From contig NZ_CP134605.1 in the NCBI RefSeq assembly GCF_031844685.1, positions 2,314,001 through 2,378,000 of the forward strand: 64,000 nucleotides of DNA. Direction: 5' to 3'. Source of the DNA: Streptomyces sp. ITFR-21 (lineage in GTDB: Bacteria > Actinomycetota > Actinomycetes > Streptomycetales > Streptomycetaceae). The notes below the pieces were generated by a model, which was not told the origin of the DNA, ran no database searches, and worked only from the letters and a program-made list of their open reading frames with translations. Shown one piece after another: positions 52,992 through 60,665 of this stretch (position 1 is the first letter of the stretch; every line of letters starts with the position of its first letter). The position numbers and the translations under genes were made by a program.

Positions 52992-53609
52992 ATGTTCACA
53001 GCCGGTCCTCGCTCGTTCTCCCCGGCACAATCGCCCGTGTCTTCGGGCCCGGTCCCCGTCATCGGTTCCGGCGCGCCCGGCGTGCCAGAACCGTATACGC
53101 CACCGAGGTGTGCTGTGCCGCCCTTCCCACCCATTCACGCGGGCGGCCGCGGCGGCAGACGCCTGCTGCGCCGAGCCGTCCGGCACAGGCGCAAGCCGCT
53201 GGCCGTGGGCCTGGTCATGACCGCCGCCGCGCTCGCCGCGTCCGCGGCTCACGGAGCCGCTCCTCGGCCGGCCGCCGTCACCCCGCGCGGACCCGCAAGG
53301 CCGGTGGCGACGCGCCACGCCACGCCCGAAGTCCTCGTTCGGGCCCCCGTTCGTATCGCCGACGCGGCCGTTGTGGATCTGCTGCACCCCGGCGACCGGG
53401 TGGACGTGCTGGCCGGCGCCCGGGTGGTGGCCGCAGGCGTCACCGTGCTGGCCGTGCCGGAGGCAGTAGGCGTACCGCCGGCAGCCACTGTGGCGCCCGA
53501 CCCTACGGGGCCGGGGGGCGCGCTGATCGTGCTCGCTGTGCCTCGCCGTACCGCAGCCTCCCTCTCGGGAGCCGCCGCGTCATCAGCTCTGGCGGTGACG
53601 CTGTGTTGA
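52992..53609 (+). CDS. RcpC/CpaB-like SAF-domain exported protein
   Basis: A 205-aa protein. A basic, Pro-rich cytoplasmic arm, then a signal anchor (HRRKPLAVGLVMTAAALAASAAHGAAP, about 65-90), then a single SAF/RcpC domain: VLVRAPVRIADAAVVDLLHPGDRVDVLAGARVVAAGVTVLAVP and GALIVLAVPRRTAASLSGAAASSALAVTLC. The family takes part in Flp/tad pilus export in other bacteria, but no other tad gene is nearby, so that role is doubtful here. ATG 52992 lacks a strong RBS; later GTGs are possible. It precedes mscL, as in related genomes by recollection. Confidence 0.8.
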   Translation: MFTAGPRSFSPAQSPVSSGPVPVIGSGAPGVPEPYTPPRCAVPPFPPIHAGGRGGRRLLRRAVRHRRKPLAVGLVMTAAALAASAAHGAAPRPAAVTPRGPARPVATRHATPEVLVRAPVRIADAAVVDLLHPGDRVDVLAGARVVAAGVTVLAVPEAVGVPPAATVAPDPTGPGGALIVLAVPRRTAASLSGAAASSALAVTLC

Positions 53610-53711
53610 ATCACCCGTTCGTGGAAGGCGACTGGACACCCGGATCCTCGACTGCCTTGTATGGCGGAACCCGTTACTCCGTCACCCCGGTATCAAGGAA
53701 GAGGCGCATCG

Positions 53712-54185
53712 GTGACCGACCCGAACAAACCGAGCCTGCTGTTGGGCTTCAGGCAGTTCATCACCCGCGGGAACGTGATCGACCTGGCGGTCGCGGTGGT
53801 CGTGGGTGCCGCGTTCACGAGCATCGTGAACTCCGTGGTCAACGGGGTGATCAATCCCCTCGTCGGCGCATTCGGTACGAAGGACCTCGCTGGGTATTCG
53901 TCCTGTCTCAAAGGGCCGTGCGTGCTGAACGACAAGGGCGAGGTGATCAGCGGCATCCGGATCCTATGGGGCTCCGTATTGAGCGCGAGCCTGACATTCC
54001 TGATCACGGCCGCGGTCGTGTACTTCCTGATGGTCGTACCGATGTCCCGCTATCTGGCACGTCAGGCGGGCAAGCGCGGGCAGGTCGAGGCGGAGGAGAA
54101 GGTGGCGGAGGAGGTCGAGGAGATCACGCTGCTGAGGGACATCCGCGACGCGTTGGTGGCGCCGCGTGTGGGCTCGGGGAACTGA
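53712..54185 (+). CDS. mscL: Large-conductance mechanosensitive channel MscL
   Basis: A tension-gated pentameric channel releasing solutes on osmotic downshock. The 157-aa protein has the canonical N-terminus LLGFRQFITRGNVIDLAVAVVVGAAFTSIVNSVVNGVINPLVG (TM1) and TM2 LTFLITAAVVYFLMVVPM, and ends with a charged C-terminal helix (VEAEEKVAEEVEEITLLRDIRDAL). A periplasmic loop with two Cys (SSCLKGPCVLN) is unusual. GTG 53712 follows GGAAGAGG. 102 bases downstream of the RcpC-like gene. Confidence 0.96.
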   Translation: MTDPNKPSLLLGFRQFITRGNVIDLAVAVVVGAAFTSIVNSVVNGVINPLVGAFGTKDLAGYSSCLKGPCVLNDKGEVISGIRILWGSVLSASLTFLITAAVVYFLMVVPMSRYLARQAGKRGQVEAEEKVAEEVEEITLLRDIRDALVAPRVGSGN

Positions 54186-54197
54186 GGAGTCATGCGG

Positions 54198-54241
54198 CTG
54201 AAGCAGCCTCGCGGGCGCGGCAGGAGGCTGAGCGGCTTCAG
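54198..54241. terminator. Bidirectional hairpin between mscL and the small gene
   Basis: CTGAAGC-AGCCTC pairs with GAGGCT and GCTTCAG with a small bulge. It overlaps the stop of the convergent small gene. Confidence 0.45.
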
Positions 54242-54516
54242 AGATGGTGCGGGGGCTTCTCGCTGAGAAAGCGGGTGAAGTCGTCGTCCGCGGCGTCTGC
54301 GGCCGTATCGCCCCAGCCGCGGTCGGTGTCGTCGGGCGACGGGCGGTCTAGTGGGTCGTCGAAAACCAGCCGTCCGGGGCCGCTCGCCCCGGCGGCGGGC
54401 CCCCTGCAGGGTGGGGAGGACGCGGCGCCTTCGCCGGTTCCCCCAGCCGGGGACGCGTCATCTCCGGCTCCGGTGTCCGGGGCTCGGTCACGGTCACGGT
54501 CACGGGCGGTGCTCAT
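54238..54516 (-). CDS. Small acidic conserved hypothetical protein
   Basis: A 92-aa acidic protein. The first half is a low-complexity Asp/Arg and Gly/Ala region. The second half, GRLVFDDPLDRPSPDDTDRGWGD followed by FTRFLSEKPPHHL, matches a short conserved motif I associate with Streptomyces hypothetical proteins (DDTDRGWG...RFLxEKPPHH). No domain or function known. ATG 54516 is preceded by TATTCT (54523-54528) at 6 bases, a good leaderless -10. Convergent with mscL. Confidence 0.72.
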   Translation of the reverse strand: MSTARDRDRDRAPDTGAGDDASPAGGTGEGAASSPPCRGPAAGASGPGRLVFDDPLDRPSPDDTDRGWGDTAADAADDDFTRFLSEKPPHHL

Positions 54517-54522
54517 GCGCCC

Positions 54523-54528
54523 AGAATA
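54523..54528 (-). promoter_or_regulatory. -10 hexamer TATTCT of the small acidic protein gene (leaderless)
   Basis: TATTCT (four of six matches to TATAAT) ends 6 bases before ATG 54516 on the minus strand. The ATG is not preceded by a Shine-Dalgarno. Confidence 0.45.
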
Positions 54529-55420
54529 CGGCGGCCCCGGCGCCGTGGGAGAGCCGTTCGCGGCCAGGCGGACATACGGGGACACGCTGAGTGTCCGTCG
54601 GGGGGAAGCGGCCCGGGATACCTGGCCGCAGGAGGACGCACGGACGAAGGCCGTCCCGCGTGCCTCTGTCGGGAGCCGTCCGGGAACCGGGCCTCGACCG
54701 AAGCGACCCCGGGTACCGTCCCTGATCGAGCAGGGCTGCGGGAAGGGTCCGTGCCGACGCGAACAGGTCCGCCGATACCCGTTTGCCGTCTGTTCCGCTC
54801 CCGCCGGGCTGGGACGTCGACCGCTGCCCGAAGGACGAGTCGACGCGTCCGACGGGCTCCATCATCAGGCGCCGACCGGCTCGGCCGCCGTTCCCGCGGG
54901 CATTGTGGAGCAGGTGGATCCGCCCCGGCCACGCGACGGTCAAGGCGTCCAGAGGGTCGACGGCCATCTCGGACGGCAGCCCGACGGCGAAGGTGGAGGC
55001 CCGCTCCAGGACCGTGGGCATCGGCCGGCGGCGGGTGGTGCCGGGCTCCGTGCGGGGCGCCATCGACGGGTTGATGCGGGTCCCGGACGCGGCTTGGATC
55101 GCGAGCACCCACGTACCGGAGTTCCTCCTCGGGTCCCTGGCGGGCACCTCCACCGGGACCGGTTCGTGAGCGACGATCCGGATCATCGCCAAGACGCGTG
55201 ACCACGGCGCACGCGGCAATGTGATCGCCTGCGGTGTGCCCTGGGCGAGGCCGACCGCACAAGGCGTCGGCGCCGCGGGTGGTATCTGCGGCATGTGCAG
55301 CATTTTCCGAGCACAATGTCGTTGAACGAGGGATCGGAGCAATTTAGGGGAGCATGGAGGGGACACCGGCTTCGCGCGTTGGGGTGCGCGCCGGGCCCGG
55401 GCTGCCCCATGGTGTGCTGC
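54529..55420. other. Unresolved stretch, probably a decayed gene (about 54750-55190)
   Basis: About 890 bases without a confident gene. From about 55186 down to 54750 on the minus strand a frame beginning MIRIVAHEPVPVEVPARDP shows high-GC wobble and protein-like composition (for example MPTVLERASTFAVGLPSEMAVD, LTVAWPGRIHLLHNARGNGG). It then degrades into Pro/Arg-rich noise to 54500 and overlaps the next gene's promoter. There is no Shine-Dalgarno before the ATG. A plus-strand ORF 54783-55169 shares the wobble columns. I recognise no family. A truncated gene remnant is most likely. Confidence 0.4.
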
Positions 55421-56632
55421 ATGAGCGATCCCACACTCCCGACCGGTCCGACGGCCGATACGAATACCGCGGCCCGCACCGGTGATGCGGTGCGGCGGAT
55501 GACGGCACGATGCCGCACCGAGAAGCACCGGGCATCCACACCGCTGGAGCTGTTCTTCGACCTGTGCTTCGTGGTCGCGGTGGCACAGGCCGGCGGGCGG
55601 CTGGTGCACGCCGTGGCGGAAGGGCACGCGGGGCACGGGGTGACCGGTTATCTGATGGTGTTCTTCGCCATCTGGTGGGCGTGGATGAACTTTTCGTGGT
55701 TCGCCTCGGCGTACGACAACGACGATGTGCCGTACCGGGTGACGACGCTGGTCCAGATCGTCGGTGTGCTGGTGCTGGCGGCCGGTGTGCCGCGGGCGTT
55801 CGACGACGGTGACTTCCGGTTCACGGCGATCGGCTACGCGGTGATGCGACTGGCACTGGTCGCGCAATGGCTGAGGGCGGCCCGCGCCGAGCAGGGTGCG
55901 CAGCGGACGACGGCACTGCGGTACGCGGCGGGGGTGACCGTCTGCCAGGCGGGGTGGATGACGTTGCTGCTGCCACAGGGGGCACCGCCCGTGTGGGCGT
56001 TCGCGCTGCTGGCAGTCGCGGAGATGGCGGTGCCCCTGCTGGCGGAGCGGCGCGCGCCCACGACATGGCATCCGCATCACATCGCCGAACGGTACGGGCT
56101 GTTCACGATCATTGTGCTCGGCGAGTCCGTGTCTGCGGCCACTGTCGCCGTCCAGTCCGCCGCCGACGAGGACCAGGCACTGTTGGACTTGCTGCCCATT
56201 GCGGCGGGCGGGCTGCTGATCGTGTTCGCGGCCTGGTGGATCTATTTCGCGGTGCCCATCCACGACCATCTGGCGTCCAACAGGGAGGCGTTCCAGTGGG
56301 GCTACGGTCACTTCGCCGTGTTCACCTCGGCCGCTGCGATCGGTTCCGGTCTGGAGGTGGCGATTCACCAGGCGGTGGGAACAGCCGATATGTCGACTCG
56401 GGCAGCGTCGTCATGGGTGACTGTTCCAGCGGGGGTCTTTCTCCTGACTGTGTGGATGCTGCATTCGCGGCACTACAAGCGGGGGGCGGCGCAGCAGTTG
56501 ACGTTGCCGCTGGCGGCGCTGGCGGTGACGGCGTGCACGTTCGCAGGTTCGCATGCGGTGCTGTGGGCAGGGCTGGTGTGCGCTGGGGCCGTTGCCCTGG
56601 GTGTGTTCCTGGAGGCACGCGTTCCAAAGTGA
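55421..56632 (+). CDS. Low temperature requirement protein A (LtrA) family membrane protein
   Basis: A 403-aa integral membrane protein. The LtrA signature begins at STPLELFFDLCFVVAVAQAGG (about 45), followed by FFAIWWAWMNFSWFASAYDNDDVPYR and HIAERYGLFTIIVLGESV; about 11 TMs. Listeria LtrA was linked to growth in the cold; the biochemical role is unknown. The start is uncertain: ATG 55421 (MSDPTLP) was chosen since upstream residues are not LtrA-like. Wobble bias is G-rich compared with the core genes. Confidence 0.85.
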   Translation: MSDPTLPTGPTADTNTAARTGDAVRRMTARCRTEKHRASTPLELFFDLCFVVAVAQAGGRLVHAVAEGHAGHGVTGYLMVFFAIWWAWMNFSWFASAYDNDDVPYRVTTLVQIVGVLVLAAGVPRAFDDGDFRFTAIGYAVMRLALVAQWLRAARAEQGAQRTTALRYAAGVTVCQAGWMTLLLPQGAPPVWAFALLAVAEMAVPLLAERRAPTTWHPHHIAERYGLFTIIVLGESVSAATVAVQSAADEDQALLDLLPIAAGGLLIVFAAWWIYFAVPIHDHLASNREAFQWGYGHFAVFTSAAAIGSGLEVAIHQAVGTADMSTRAASSWVTVPAGVFLLTVWMLHSRHYKRGAAQQLTLPLAALAVTACTFAGSHAVLWAGLVCAGAVALGVFLEARVPK

Positions 56633-56654
56633 TCGTACGAACGGACGCCGTGGA

Positions 56655-57404
56655 TCAGACGCCGGCGGCTCCCAGGAGTGCTCCGACGGCATAGGTGACT
56701 GCCATGGCGATGGCACCGCCGCCCATGTTGCGCACAATGGCGGGGCGGCCAGGTGCGTTGCCCAGTCGGGCGCTGCCCCAGCCGCAGGCGGCGAGTGCGA
56801 CGAGCACGGACGCTACGGTGACGGGCAGCTGCGAGTCGTGCGGCGGGAGCACGATCGCCAAGAGCGGCAGCAGTGCGCCGGCGGTGAAGGAGATGAAGCT
56901 GGCCCAGGCGGCGTGCCAGGGGTTGGCGAGTTCTTCGGGGTCGATGCCGAGTTCGACGCGGGCGTGGGCACCCAGTGCGTCACGGGCGGTGAGCTGTTCG
57001 GCGACTTCGCGGGCCAGTTCGTGGCTGATGCCCTGGTTACGGAGGAGGCTGGTGAGCTCGTCGAGTTCGGCTTGCGGGGTGGTGGCGAGTTCTCTGCGTT
57101 CCAGGGCCAGGGCGGCCCGTTCGGAGTCGCGCTGGGTGCTGACGGAGACGTATTCGCCTGCCGCCATCGACAGGGAGCCTGCGAGGAGCCCGGCGAGACC
57201 TGCGGTGAGCAGCACGGAGCGGGAGTCGGTGGCACCCGTGACGCCGACGACGAGGCCGGCGGTGGAGACCACACCGTCGTTGGCGCCGAGGACGCCGGCC
57301 CGTAGCCAGTTCAGGCGGGTGCCGAGGCCGTCGTGGTGGGGTTCCTGCGGGTGTGGACAGGCGGTGTCCGCGCTGCCGCCTGCGGTGTCGTCGCTCCTGG
57401 GCAT
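56655..57404 (-). CDS. VIT1/CCC1 family metal transporter
   Basis: A 249-aa protein related to vacuolar iron/manganese transporters. The TM1 region GVLGANDGVVSTAGLVVGVTGA and TM2 GLAGLLAGSLSMAAGEYVSVSTQRDSERA are the family signature. A helical cytoplasmic metal-binding segment (LERRELATTPQAELDELTSLL) follows, then TM3-5 to the end. It probably moves Fe2+ or Mn2+ out of the cytoplasm (inference). The start is ATG 57404 or GTG 57428; neither has a good RBS. Convergent with ltrA (22-base gap). Confidence 0.9.
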   Translation of the reverse strand: MPRSDDTAGGSADTACPHPQEPHHDGLGTRLNWLRAGVLGANDGVVSTAGLVVGVTGATDSRSVLLTAGLAGLLAGSLSMAAGEYVSVSTQRDSERAALALERRELATTPQAELDELTSLLRNQGISHELAREVAEQLTARDALGAHARVELGIDPEELANPWHAAWASFISFTAGALLPLLAIVLPPHDSQLPVTVASVLVALAACGWGSARLGNAPGRPAIVRNMGGGAIAMAVTYAVGALLGAAGV

Positions 57405-57528
57405 AGCAGGCAGCGTCTCATCCTGCACCGAGCCCGGTGTGCCGTACGCAGGGCCGGGCCCGGGCGGGGGGGTGCCCCTATGTCTTTGGTCAAGGTGGAT
57501 GGGTGCTGGTTCGGTCGTCTGAAACGAT

Positions 57529-57957
57529 GTGCCTGTGCATGCTGATGATCAGGTTGGCGAGGGTGTCTCTGCGGAGCTCGCGGTGTTTCTCCGGAACGCT
57601 GATGACGGCCGTCCGGTGAAGATCGTTCCTTCCGTCTGCGGCGGGTGTGGCGGGGGCGTGTTCTTCGTGCTCGTCGACGATGTCGAGGGCGGGGCCGAGC
57701 GGGTGTGCGTTGGTTGCGGCGTCCGCGCGTTCGTCGCGGATAGCGAGGAGTTCTGGGAGGACGCGGATCCTGGCGAGGCCTGCTGCCCGTGCGGGAGCGA
57801 GGAGTTCGAGACCGCGGTCGCGTTCTCCCTGGCCGACGACGGATCGGTCCGCTGGGTGACCGTTGGGCTCCGGTGCCAGAAGGACGGCGCCGTTGGGGTC
57901 TATGCCGATTGGAAGATCGACTACGGCCCCACACATCACCTCCTGACCAGGGTCTAG
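57529..57957 (+). CDS. Cys-rich zinc-ribbon-like protein, function unknown
   Basis: A 142-aa acidic protein with three Cys pairs: CGGCGGGVFFVLV, VCVGCGVRAFVADSEEFW and CCPCGSEEFETAVAF. It ends WKIDYGPTHHLLTRV, which looks like a natural C-terminus. Resembles a conserved actinobacterial hypothetical protein. The start is GTG 57529 or GTG 57535, without a clear RBS. Its stop overlaps the IS110 transposase stop on the other strand by 4 bases, so the IS end sits exactly at this gene's 3' end and may even supply the stop codon. Confidence 0.75.
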   Translation: MPVHADDQVGEGVSAELAVFLRNADDGRPVKIVPSVCGGCGGGVFFVLVDDVEGGAERVCVGCGVRAFVADSEEFWEDADPGEACCPCGSEEFETAVAFSLADDGSVRWVTVGLRCQKDGAVGVYADWKIDYGPTHHLLTRV

Positions 57958-59168
57958 GTCTGCGGGGCGACCGCCCGGACGGGCTGCGGTTCGTAGAAGG
58001 TTCCGTCGCGGAGCATGGCGAAGAGGACGTCGGCCCGGCGTCGGGCGAGGCAGAGCAGAGCTTGAGTGTGGTGCTTGCCTTGGGCGATCTTCTTGTCGTA
58101 GTAGGCCCGGGAGGCAGGGTCGGCCAGGGCGGCGAACACGGAGAGGAAGAAGGCCCGTTTGAGCTGCTTGTTTCCTCTCCGGGAGGGCTGTTCGCCGCGT
58201 ATCGAGGACCCGGAACTGCGGGTCGCGGGGGCGAGTCCCGCGTAGGCGGCGAGGTGGCCGGCGGTCGGGAAGGTGCTGCCGTCGCCGACCTCGATCAAGA
58301 TGCGGGCTCCGGTCCTGACGCCGATTCCCGGCATCGACCTCAGGACCTGTGAAAGAGGGTGGGCCTCCAGGAGTTCCTCGATCCGCCCTGCCAGCAGTTT
58401 CCGCTGGTCAAGGACGGCTGTCAGGGACCCGGCCAGGCTCGGGACGATCAGCGTGGCCGCCTCGGTCCCCGGAACGGTGACGGTCTGCTCGTCCAGGGCG
58501 GCGAAGATCTCCTCGACCAGCCGCACGGCCATCCGCGGCGCCTTCGGCCGTAACAGCGTCACCAGACGGCGTCGGCCGGCCTTGCGGATCTGAGCCGGAG
58601 ACCCGAACCGCTCCAACAGAGCCAGGACGGCCTGGTGCTGCAACCGCGGCCCCAGCACCCGCCCCAGCGACGCCCGGATCTGCGTGAGCAGGCCGTGCAG
58701 CCGGTTCGCGACCCTGGTCGCTTCGCCGGCCAGGTCGTCGTCGAACCCGACGATCATCTCCAGCTCGGCGATCGTCTCGTCCTCGCCGTCGATCGCCCGC
58801 AGCGTGTGCGGCATCGCGCGGGCCGCGTCCGCAATGATGAACGCGTCCTTCGCATCGGTCTTGGCCTCGCCCGGGTAGAGGTCGGCGATCCGCCGCATCG
58901 TGAGGCCTGGAAGGTAGGCGACGGGGCAGCCCATGTCCCTCGCAACGGCCAGCGGCAGGGCGCCGACCGAGGCCGGCCGGTCGACCACGACCAGCACCGT
59001 TCCGTGCTTGGGCTTCAGCTTGGCGAACAGCCCGCGGAGCTTGGGTTCGGTGTTGGGTAACCGCTTGTCGAAGGCCTTCTTGCCGGCCGGGGTGACGGCT
59101 GTGGCGTGGTGTTCGCCCTTGCCGAGGTCCAGGCCGAGGAAGACGTCGATGTCGCCGGTGTCGATCAC
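57954..59168 (-). CDS. IS110 family transposase/recombinase
   Basis: A 404-aa RNA-guided recombinase-type transposase. The N-terminal RuvC-like DEDD domain is VFLGLDLGKGEHHATAV, VVVDRPASVGALP (Asp where many relatives have Glu) and GEAKTDAKDAFIIADAARA. A coiled-coil middle (about 130-220) follows. The C-terminal Tnp_20 domain contains SMPGIGVRTGARILIEVGD, AGLAPATRSSGSSIRGEQPSRRGNKQLKRAF with the nucleophilic Ser. GTG 59168; the longer upstream frame would read through the non-coding end. Intact, no frameshift. Confidence 0.95.
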   Translation of the reverse strand: MIDTGDIDVFLGLDLGKGEHHATAVTPAGKKAFDKRLPNTEPKLRGLFAKLKPKHGTVLVVVDRPASVGALPLAVARDMGCPVAYLPGLTMRRIADLYPGEAKTDAKDAFIIADAARAMPHTLRAIDGEDETIAELEMIVGFDDDLAGEATRVANRLHGLLTQIRASLGRVLGPRLQHQAVLALLERFGSPAQIRKAGRRRLVTLLRPKAPRMAVRLVEEIFAALDEQTVTVPGTEAATLIVPSLAGSLTAVLDQRKLLAGRIEELLEAHPLSQVLRSMPGIGVRTGARILIEVGDGSTFPTAGHLAAYAGLAPATRSSGSSIRGEQPSRRGNKQLKRAFFLSVFAALADPASRAYYDKKIAQGKHHTQALLCLARRRADVLFAMLRDGTFYEPQPVRAVAPQT

Positions 59169-59427
59169 GTGCAGGGCCCCTCCGCTCACGCTTTCGTCCG
59201 GCCTTGCCTCGGCACCGAGCTGCCACACCCACGTTACGGAGAGCTCTTCCGGCTCGGGTAAGCCGGTGCTCAAGCCCCTCATCAGCGGTCCGTCGATGCC
59301 TCCGGGCCCGGTGACACCACCCCCCGGATCATCAACAACAAGGGGGGAAGTCATGCCGGACCCGAAGGCCGGAGGCCCCATTGCGGAGCCACGAAGACGG
59401 TAACGGGGGGGGATGCACCGGGGCCCG
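59169..59427 (-). ncRNA. Candidate IS110 bridge RNA region (non-coding left end)
   Basis: In IS110-group elements the non-coding DNA upstream of the transposase encodes a structured bridge RNA that pairs with target and donor DNA. Here 59169-59427 is upstream of the transposase, has no coding-type frame of its own and contains short self-complementary runs (for example AGCTCTTCCGG/CCGG near 59240, GGGCCCGG near 59305). The RNA's exact ends and loops cannot be fixed by eye; the assignment rests on position and family. Confidence 0.45.
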
Positions 59428-59471
59428 GGTCTGTGGGGTGACTCCTTCGCGGGGCCACCGTTTGGAGCCGG

Positions 59472-60467
59472 TCAGGCCGCTTCGTAGTCCAGGCCGGTCG
59501 CGCGCGCCATCCGCTTGAGGTCGGCGAGGGCGTGCTTCTCGATCTGCCGGATGCGTTCGCGGGTGAGGCCGTGTTCCTTGCCGACCTCGGTGAGCGTGCG
59601 TTCGCGGCCGTCCACGATGCCGTAGCGGGCCCGGATGATCGAGGCGGTGCGATCGTCCAGTCGGTCGATGAGGCCGTCGAGCTCCTCGCGGCGCAGCATG
59701 ACCAGGACGGAGTCCTCCGGGGACGGCGCGGCGCCGTCCTCCACGAGGTCACCGAACTCGGTCTCACCCTCGGCGTCCACGGACATGTTCAGCGACACGG
59801 GGTCGCGGGCCCAGTCCAGGACGTCGGCGATGCGCTCCGGAGTGGAGCTGAGTTCGGCGGCGATCTCGGCGGGTTCGGCGTCGCGGCCGTTCTCGCGGTT
59901 GAATTCCCGCTGGACGCGGCGAATGCGGCCGAGTTCCTCGACGAGGTGGACGGGCAGCCGGATGGTGCGGGACTGGTCGGCGATGGACCGGGTGATGGCC
60001 TGGCGGATCCACCAGGTCGCGTAGGTGGAGAACTTGAAGCCCTTTGCGTAGTCGAACTTCTCGACGGCGCGGACCAAGCCCGCGTTGCCCTCCTGGATCA
60101 GGTCGAGGAGAGGCAGGCCGCTGCGCGGGTAGCGGCGGGCGACGGCGACGACGAGGCGGAGGTTGGACCGAATGAAGACGTCCTTGGCCCGCTCTCCTGC
60201 GTCGACGAGCGCCTGCAGTTCCTCGCGCCGGGCGTCTGCGCCCGCTTTCGCGGGCAGCTCCGGGCCGGCTGCGAGTATGCGTTCGGCGTAGACGCCCGCT
60301 TCGATGTCCCGGGACAGCTCGACCTCCCGGGCGGCGTCGAGCAGCGGGGTGCGCGCGATCTCGTCCAGGTACATGCCGACGAGGTCGCGATCGGCGACTT
60401 CCCCGCTTGCGGCGCGAACGCTGCTGGTCCCGCCTGCGTTACGACGGGCGACGGCACGGGTTGCCAT
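59472..60467 (-). CDS. hrdD: Group 2 principal-like RNA polymerase sigma factor HrdD
   Basis: A 331-aa sigma-70 family factor. Region 1.2 is DLVGMYLDEIARTPLLD, region 2 is FIRSNLRLVVAVARRYPRSGLPLLDLIQEGNAGLVRAVEKFDYAKGFKFSTYATWWIRQAI, region 3 follows, and region 4.2 is TLTEVGKEHGLTRERIRQIEKHAL. It lacks the long N-terminal region of HrdB. HrdD identity is supported by the divergent Pat-like acetyltransferase, the arrangement known in S. coelicolor, and by the SigR-type promoter known for hrdD. ATG 60467 has GGGAG 6 bases upstream. Confidence 0.9.
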   Translation of the reverse strand: MATRAVARRNAGGTSSVRAASGEVADRDLVGMYLDEIARTPLLDAAREVELSRDIEAGVYAERILAAGPELPAKAGADARREELQALVDAGERAKDVFIRSNLRLVVAVARRYPRSGLPLLDLIQEGNAGLVRAVEKFDYAKGFKFSTYATWWIRQAITRSIADQSRTIRLPVHLVEELGRIRRVQREFNRENGRDAEPAEIAAELSSTPERIADVLDWARDPVSLNMSVDAEGETEFGDLVEDGAAPSPEDSVLVMLRREELDGLIDRLDDRTASIIRARYGIVDGRERTLTEVGKEHGLTRERIRQIEKHALADLKRMARATGLDYEAA

Positions 60468-60572
60468 GCGTGCTCCCTTACGAAGGTACGGTCGGTCTCG
60501 GTCGGGTGGGCCGCCGTGCGAGCATTCCGCCGTGTGTGCGGCTCATGCCTTCTGGCTTCCCCATCCGGTGTG

Positions 60573-60602
60573 AATAACGACTGGAATCCGGACACAATTC
60601 CC
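60573..60602 (-). promoter_or_regulatory. SigR (oxidative/thiol stress) promoter of hrdD
   Basis: On the minus strand GGGAAT (60597-60602), exactly 18 bases, GTTATT (60573-60578) matches the SigR consensus GGGAAT-N18-GTT. It lies 105 bases before the hrdD start. hrdD is a known SigR target in S. coelicolor. SigR is released by RsrA on disulphide stress. Confidence 0.88.
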
Positions 60603-60665
60603 ATGTCGTCACCTGTTTTTTATGATCATGCAGTACCCTGTCCGACCGCATAGGGAGGTCAAGCA

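Larger units (their letters stand above)
57954..59442 (-). mobile_element. IS110-family insertion sequence
   Basis: Consists of the transposase gene plus about 260 bases of upstream non-coding DNA, between a zinc-ribbon gene and hrdD. Exact ends are not certain because IS110 elements lack terminal inverted repeats. Near-identical 15-mers GGTCTGCGGGGCGAC (57957-57971) and GGTCTGTGGGGTGAC (59428-59442) lie at the two edges in the same orientation and may mark the ends or the target core. The transposase is intact, so the element may be active. Confidence 0.7.
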
